Part shown: piece after piece, positions 6,798-11,133 of the stretch
Layout: each line of letters begins with the position of its first letter
How positions within the stretch are numbered: the stretch's first letter is position 1
DNA from: Kordiimonadaceae bacterium UBA4441
Lineage (GTDB): Bacteria > Pseudomonadota > Alphaproteobacteria > Sphingomonadales > Emcibacteraceae
Length of the DNA: 11,133 nucleotides
Reading direction: 5' to 3'
Assembly: GCA_002390425.1 (NCBI GenBank)
Contig: DGPL01000055.1
Location: forward strand, 1 to 11,133
Made by a program: the position numbers and the translations under genes
Notes under the pieces: model-generated
Seen by the model: the letters and a program-made list of their open reading frames with translations, nothing else
The model's database searches: none
Told to the model about the DNA's origin: nothing

Positions 6798-7585
6798 TTA
6801 ATAATCCGCGCTCTTTCAAAATCATTAATATTTTTTATTTGATACTACTTGGTCACCTTGGATTTTGGCTTTTAGCGCCTAGAATTCCTTATCCGCGCCT
6901 CATACCAGACACTATTGATGTTTCGGGGTTAATAGAACTTCAAAATTTTGATCTTTTTATTTCTGCGCTCTTTAACTCTTTGCTCGTTGCGGTTTTGGTA
7001 ATTGCGATTACACTTACATTCGCCGTTCCTCTTGCACTTCTACTTAGTAAACATCAAACCAAAGTAGGCAAGGTGATATCAGGATTGCTTTATATTCCTG
7101 TTCTCGCGCCCGTCTTATTGCCTGCATTTGGTCTCTATGAAATTTTTATAAGATTGGATATTATCGGAACACCTTTATCCGTTGCCATTGCTCAATCAAC
7201 AATATTATTTCCTTATATGCTTAAACCAATTGAAAACTATCTTAGTAACAAGGGATTTTATTTAGAAAATGTTGCGGCTGATTTAGGGGAAAGTAAAGGC
7301 AGAACGTTTTTAAAAATTACGCTTCCTGGCCTCATATCTCCTATTCTATTTGGTAGTTTTCTCTGTGTGATTGGCAGCTTTAATGATTATATCATCGCTT
7401 TTCTAATTGGGGATCTTAATGTTTCTACACTTTCTGTAACTCTTTATCCTTTGATACAATCTGATAATAGAATTACGAGCCTCATAACAATTTTATTTTA
7501 TGTGGGGCCCCTTATTTTGCTTGCACTTTATTCCTCAAAGTTGAAACTCATTGGTAAGAATGGAAATCTCTATGCTCGCACTTAA
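6794..7585 (+). CDS. ABC transporter permease, second subunit (YnjC C-half-like)
   Basis: This 263-residue membrane protein has about six hydrophobic segments (near 10-28, 56-84, 96-119, 126-145, 177-205, 227-248) and an EAA loop with the typical ENVAADLGESKGRTFLKITLP pattern (about 158-178). It should pair with the preceding permease as a heterodimeric channel. The start codon overlaps the previous stop as ATGA (6794-6797), a standard translational-coupling arrangement. The fold is that of the iron(III)/thiamine/polyamine permease class. Confidence 0.88.
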   Translation: MINNPRSFKIINIFYLILLGHLGFWLLAPRIPYPRLIPDTIDVSGLIELQNFDLFISALFNSLLVAVLVIAITLTFAVPLALLLSKHQTKVGKVISGLLYIPVLAPVLLPAFGLYEIFIRLDIIGTPLSVAIAQSTILFPYMLKPIENYLSNKGFYLENVAADLGESKGRTFLKITLPGLISPILFGSFLCVIGSFNDYIIAFLIGDLNVSTLSVTLYPLIQSDNRITSLITILFYVGPLILLALYSSKLKLIGKNGNLYART

Positions 7586-8519
7586 ATCTTTTTCATTTTC
7601 TTATCAAAATAATATTATATTTGAAGATCTTAACCAACGTTTCAAAAAAGGCGAAGTTACAGCCATTGTTGGTCGTTCTGGGGTTGGAAAGTCAACCTTC
7701 TTTTCCCTGCTAGCGGGACAAGAAAAATTGAAAGCAGGCTCGATAACGCTGGATGAGAGAAACTTAACGGATTTACCGTCCAATAAACGACCGGTCATTC
7801 CAATGTTCCAGCAGGAAAGTCTCTTCCCTCACATGAGTGTTTATGAAAATATTCGGTTTCCTCTAGTGTCAAAGTACAATCATAATCGATTTAAGGGTAT
7901 CGATCATAAAGCCTATATCTTGGAAAGGCTTAAGGAAGTCAAATTAGAAGACTTAGCAGACCGAATGCCGGACACATTAAGTGGTGGTCAAAAACAGCGC
8001 GCCACACTCGCTCGATCGCTTGCTGCGAAACCAGAGGTTCTTTTACTTGATGAACCGTTTAGTGCGCTTAATGACGAATTGAAATATTCTTTAAATCATG
8101 AGCTTAATAAGCTTGTTAAAAACAATAATATTATCGCTCTTAAAATTACACATGATTTATATGAAGCTTTGAATTTCGCGGACAGCATCCTTTATCTTGA
8201 TAAAGGAGTAAATTTTAAATTTAACACCGCTGATATTGATCATCTCATTGCCCCTGCTGAGGTCATTGAATATTTTATGCTCGGCGTACTCACCATAGAT
8301 AAATCTGCTTATTTTCCGCTACACTCACTCAATGAAATAAAGGGGGAGCACTCATTTAATTGTGAAATAATAACAAAAATGAAGCGTGGGGGTCTTTATG
8401 AATATTCTCTTAAAACTAACGATCAAAATTTTAAATATTTCAGCGAAGTAGATTATAAAAAATCTTTAACATTATATGCCAATAATGAACAAAAAATTAT
8501 GACCTTAAAAGGTAATTGA
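7572..8519 (+). CDS. ABC transporter ATP-binding protein (YnjD-like) with C-terminal extension
   Basis: This is the cytoplasmic ATPase of the importer, 315 residues from the chosen start. All motifs are present: Walker A GRSGVGKST (34-42), Q-loop within PMFQQESLFPHMS, signature LSGGQ (136-140), Walker B LLLDE (D160/E161) and H-loop H194. The nucleotide domain ends near residue 210. About 100 further residues follow, including GGLYEYSLKTNDQNFKYFSE and a final beta-rich stretch, which may be a TOBE/MOP-like regulatory domain; E. coli YnjD is only about 217 residues and lacks it. Start choice: ATG at 7572 has GGA at 7562-7564 at good spacing and gives MLALKSFSFSY, a normal ATPase N-terminus. TTG at 7551 and ATG at 7560 are in-frame alternatives. 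It overlaps the second permease by 14 bases. Confidence 0.93.
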   Translation: MLALKSFSFSYQNNIIFEDLNQRFKKGEVTAIVGRSGVGKSTFFSLLAGQEKLKAGSITLDERNLTDLPSNKRPVIPMFQQESLFPHMSVYENIRFPLVSKYNHNRFKGIDHKAYILERLKEVKLEDLADRMPDTLSGGQKQRATLARSLAAKPEVLLLDEPFSALNDELKYSLNHELNKLVKNNNIIALKITHDLYEALNFADSILYLDKGVNFKFNTADIDHLIAPAEVIEYFMLGVLTIDKSAYFPLHSLNEIKGEHSFNCEIITKMKRGGLYEYSLKTNDQNFKYFSEVDYKKSLTLYANNEQKIMTLKGN

Positions 8520-8526
8520 AGGCAGT

Positions 8527-8548
8527 AAATCGAATTAGCTTTCGGTTT
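8527..8548. terminator. Possible shared terminator between convergent genes
   Basis: AAATCGAA (8527-8534) pairs with TTCGGTTT (8541-8548), 8 bp with one G-U, around a 6-base loop. It sits in the short gap between the convergent ATPase and methyltransferase-like genes and overlaps the latter's stop codon. On the plus strand it is followed by ATAATTT, a weak U-tract. Confidence 0.35.
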
Positions 8549-9304
8549 ATAATTTCCATGAACCGACATTATGCGTGATATTAATATCTCTATCCGCTTC
8601 ACCTTTTGGTGCGATATCCCAAACCCAAGCTTCAAAAGGGTCGGGCAACCCTAAATCCGACAGTGAAGCAACGGTTTCTAACAATATTTCATTTTCCAAA
8701 TAATTTCTCGAAATATCAGAAATCATAAGCACGGCTGTATCTTGTTTCTTTAACCATGTTATGTGATCTTTTATAACTTTTTCTTTAAACGCATCCTCTA
8801 GCTTATAGTTATGGGTTTCAGCATATTCGTTCATTTTTATTGGTAGCTGAGACAATAGATTTAATGATATAATCAGGGGTCAGGCTTTTGACTTAAGTAC
8901 CATTGTCCTGCGGGCTTAAAAGCGGTACCACTACGGATTGCATCGAAGATATTTTCAATTAATCCAGTGATGTCTCTCTCCTCAAAGGTTACTTCAGGAA
9001 ATCGTTTTTTTGTCTTTGGTAAATGAATAATATCAATACATGTAATTTGATGCTTTAAATCGAGCAGCCGTCTGATTGGAACGTCATGAAACCCACCGGA
9101 ACCCAGTATCATAATCTGTGAGCCCGCGGGTAGTGTTTTCGCTTCATTAATAATCAATGATTTGCACTGATCTAGATGCGGTTGCCATGCGCTTTGGCAT
9201 CGTTTAACACGTGCTTCGATGGCAACTGCTTCTTTTAAGTATCCCATCTTTTTGACATAACGCGGCGCCGGCGTCATCAAATGGGTGAGCGCCTCAAGGA
9301 TCAT
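8547..9304 (-). pseudogene. SAM-dependent methyltransferase-like protein, interrupted by one frameshift
   Basis: Two adjacent minus-strand frames belong to one gene. The upstream part (9304 down to 8873) encodes 143 residues ending QKPDP-stop. The downstream part (up to 8855, stop at 8547) continues with SQLPIKMNEYAE. Read upstream in its own frame, the downstream part gives PLIISLNLLSQLP, which joins onto KPDP if one C is added to the CCCC run (plus-strand GGGG 8876-8879). The restored protein would be about 252 residues. It shows a Rossmann-like glycine loop (ILGSGGFHDVP, motif I), an acidic residue after the next strand (CIDIIHLP), ERDITG, and DPLIISLNLL as a motif-IV-like strand. This suggests a class I methyltransferase fold; substrate unknown. 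Its start overlaps the peptidase stop by one base (TAATG). It is either a real pseudogene, a sequencing error in a homopolymer, or frameshift decoding. Confidence 0.72.
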
Positions 9305-10758
9305 TACGGGGTGATCTCATCGGTCACTTTATCGTCTGATTTGGCCAATAAAATATGGGTTTTCGCATCATTAATACGCGTTTGAATTTTATTCATGACA
9401 ACTTCAAACTCTTTATAAGGCTCGCCCGTTAATTTTATACCTGACGGCATTTTAAGATTAAGCGGATTGACCTGTGTACCATCTTTATGCACTTCATAAT
9501 GTAAATGGCGGCCTGTTACTCTGCCCGTTGCACCAACATATCCAATAATTTGCCCTTGACGCACGCGTACGCCTTTCTTGATGCCGCGACCATAATTGCT
9601 CATATGGGAATAGGCAGTTTTATAGCTGCCATTATGGCGGATACGAACATAATTACCAAAACTGCCAAACCAACTGGCTCGTTCTACTACGCCATCTCCT
9701 GCTGCCATAATGGGTGTGCCCGTTGGTGCTGAAAAATCAACGCCTTTATGCATGCGGGTATAACCCAAAACGGGATGTTTTCGTGATCCATAATATGAAC
9801 TTAGCCGTGCGCCTTCAATGGGGGTCTTCATAAGGGCTTTTTTCGAGCTTTGGCCGTTTTCATGGAAATATTCGGGGAAATCTCGGCCCTCTGGAAAATG
9901 CCGATAAAGATGAATATCTTCCCCTTTTATATTTAGGCGTGCATATAGAATGTCCCCTTCTTGCACGTTACGACCATCTTCGGAAATTTTTCGTTCATAA
10001 AATATTTCAAATTGATCGCCCCTTCTGATCTCTCTTTGAAAATCGACGTCATAACTAAAGATACGAATAAGCTCGACTATGATGGCTTGCGGTAAACCTT
10101 GTCTTTGTGCGGCCAGAAAAACACTGTCTTCAATAATTCCTGAACTATGGCGTGTGATAATCTGGCTGGGTAATTCTTCTATGCGTCCTTGATATTGATC
10201 ACCATTTCGTTCAACAATAATCATGTTATCAAAATCTTTTTGTAAACTAATACTTGTTAGCATTCCGTCCGGTGTATATTCGGTATCAAGCTTTTGGCCC
10301 ACTTGAATGCGCCGGACGTTGAAATGATCGGATAAGGCGTTAATAGCATTAAACGCATCGCTTCTATCTGCACCATTATCAAGCAACGCATCCATTAAGC
10401 CTTGTCCACTTTTGATGCGAAGTTCTTTTGCAAAAACTTCAGTGTCATTCTTTTCAAATGTTAAGCTTTCAGCTTCCTCAGATGTTAAGGGCTCCGTTCC
10501 CGGAAGATTAGAAACTGATGTTGCGACAGGAATGTTTGAAATATTGTCATCAGACATTTCATCAGAAACGTTTGGAGTTTCTAGATTTTCAATGTTAGCG
10601 ACCAAATCGCTATTATTCTGATTGGGAGTTATTTCACTTTCATTCGTAAAAAGTAAATTGCTTAATCCTAATGTTAGACCAACGATAAAAAAGCCCGCGC
10701 CAAAAACATAGCGTCTATTCTCACGGTACATATGAAGTATATAATGTTTAATGGCCAA
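9304..10758 (-). CDS. M23 family peptidoglycan metalloendopeptidase (MepM-like)
   Basis: This 484-residue protein is anchored in the inner membrane by one N-terminal segment (about 17-37), with the rest in the periplasm, where it should cut peptide cross-links of peptidoglycan. After an acidic, Asn/Ser-rich linker (38-105) comes an OapA/LysM-like and Csd3-type region (about 108-310), then a C-terminal M23 (LytM) domain (about 315-435). Metal ligands and catalytic residues are in place: H337 and D341 in MHKGVD, H385 in YSHM, and H418 and H420 in HLHYEV, so it is expected to be active rather than a NlpD/EnvC-type activator. The start is TTG at 10758 with AGAAGG-type purines upstream; ATG at 10731, nine residues later, would also keep the membrane segment. 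It probably forms a two-gene unit with the methyltransferase-like gene and is transcribed divergently from the rRNA operon. Confidence 0.92.
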   Translation of the reverse strand: MAIKHYILHMYRENRRYVFGAGFFIVGLTLGLSNLLFTNESEITPNQNNSDLVANIENLETPNVSDEMSDDNISNIPVATSVSNLPGTEPLTSEEAESLTFEKNDTEVFAKELRIKSGQGLMDALLDNGADRSDAFNAINALSDHFNVRRIQVGQKLDTEYTPDGMLTSISLQKDFDNMIIVERNGDQYQGRIEELPSQIITRHSSGIIEDSVFLAAQRQGLPQAIIVELIRIFSYDVDFQREIRRGDQFEIFYERKISEDGRNVQEGDILYARLNIKGEDIHLYRHFPEGRDFPEYFHENGQSSKKALMKTPIEGARLSSYYGSRKHPVLGYTRMHKGVDFSAPTGTPIMAAGDGVVERASWFGSFGNYVRIRHNGSYKTAYSHMSNYGRGIKKGVRVRQGQIIGYVGATGRVTGRHLHYEVHKDGTQVNPLNLKMPSGIKLTGEPYKEFEVVMNKIQTRINDAKTHILLAKSDDKVTDEITP

Positions 10759-10972
10759 TTCCTTGTTGCCTTCTATAGTAACTTGAACGATGCATGTTTC
10801 TATATCTGAATTTTGTTTTAAAAAAGACGGGCCCGTAAATCAAGACTCAATAAAAATTATTTTTCTCTTTTTTTAAATATATGAAATAATATTTTCTAAT
10901 ATTAGCTTACTTAAAACAGGTTAAATACCTAATAAGAATACTTTATTTCTGCGGAATGTAAATAAAAGTAAC
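10759..10972. other. AT-rich spacer between the peptidase gene and the rRNA promoter
   Basis: I see no gene here. It should contain the minus-strand promoter of the peptidase gene, but I find no convincing -35/-10 pair; TATTAT on the minus strand (plus 10888-10893) is one candidate -10. A short palindrome ACGGGCCCGT lies at 10827-10836, and the remainder is long A and T runs. Confidence 0.5.
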
Positions 10973-11030
10973 ATAAAAATGTATTTTTTTTATTTTTATT
11001 GTTTACAAGTAAGATTGTCCCCCTTATAAC
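10973..11030 (+). promoter_or_regulatory. rRNA operon promoter with UP element
   Basis: TTTACA (11002-11007), a 17-bp spacer and TATAAC (11025-11030) form a strong sigma-70 promoter. Upstream, 10973-11001 is an almost pure A/T tract that fits an UP element. The bases after the -10 are GCGC, a GC-rich discriminator of the kind linked to stringent (ppGpp/DksA) control of rRNA promoters. Transcription would start near 11038. Confidence 0.8.
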
Positions 11031-11037
11031 GCGCTTC

Positions 11038-11133
11038 ACCGACATTCAGGAAGCCGCTTTTACTGGCCCGATTTATGGGACAGGATGGGGAGCTTTTTTG
11101 TTGTGTCGGAATTTTGTTCTTTGAGATTGTTGA
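11038..11133 (+). other. rRNA operon leader with boxA, upstream of 16S rRNA
   Basis: The transcript leader runs off the window. TGTTCTTTGA (11115-11124) matches the boxA antitermination site (consensus TGCTCTTTA) recognised by NusB/NusE, and the closing GAGATTGTTGA resembles alphaproteobacterial 16S leaders. CCGACA (11039-11044) is complementary to TGTCGG (11104-11109) and could close a long leader hairpin. The mature 16S sequence is not inside the window. Confidence 0.75.

Noticed and set aside
3855..8519. Operon as a recent horizontal import because it is visibly more AT-rich than clpB
   Set aside because: Membrane proteins are AT-rich in general, the neighbouring spacers are equally AT-rich, and there is no integrase, repeat boundary or tRNA; composition alone by eye does not support transfer.
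9505..9732. Plus-strand 75-codon frame opposite the peptidase catalytic domain
   Set aside because: Antisense to the M23 active-site motifs, with no ribosome binding site.
10981..11133. Right edge as an upstream region of a protein gene
   Set aside because: The promoter with GC discriminator plus the TTCTTTGA boxA and lack of any start codon with ribosome binding site fit an rRNA leader better.

Overview
The window is chromosomal DNA from an AT-leaning alphaproteobacterium. Three things point there: the gene order prmC - DUF4167 protein - clpB, which is typical of that class; a DUF4167 protein, a family I know only from Alphaproteobacteria; and an rRNA leader ending in an alphaproteobacterial-style TTCTTTGA boxA. 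I cannot name a genus. I see no insertion sequence, phage gene, CRISPR array or tRNA.

Layout. Bases 1-88 are the 3' end of prmC (release-factor methyltransferase). Bases 89-292 hold a run of hairpins that could be a structured RNA, then an extended -10 promoter for the DUF4167 gene (293-898). clpB (1021-3597) follows, behind a heat-shock-like promoter with two adjoining palindromes, and is closed by a strong GC hairpin (3613-3632). A 257-base spacer with an 11-bp inverted repeat leads into a tightly overlapping five-gene operon (3855-8519): a kinase resembling 5-methylthioribose kinase, a YnjB-like periplasmic binding protein, two separate permeases and an ATPase with a C-terminal extension. 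Facing it on the minus strand are a methyltransferase-like gene broken by one frameshift (8547-9304) and an M23 peptidoglycan endopeptidase gene (9304-10758). Running off the right edge is an rRNA operon promoter (-35 TTTACA, 17 bp, -10 TATAAC) with its leader. 16S itself should start just outside the window.

How the parts work together. The left part is housekeeping: translation termination (PrmC), a probable RNA- or ribosome-associated protein (DUF4167) and a protein disaggregase (ClpB). The middle operon looks like an import-and-phosphorylate system: the binding protein captures a small solute, the permease/ATPase complex imports it, and the kinase probably phosphorylates it. The MtnK-like kinase together with a YnjBCD-type transporter is the best candidate here for an undescribed system; its substrate cannot be read from sequence. 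The right part is cell-wall remodelling next to an rRNA operon.

Main second-look items: the kinase-transporter operon, the hairpin cluster at 111-243, the palindromes in front of clpB, the inverted repeat in front of the operon, and the single-base frameshift near 8876-8879.
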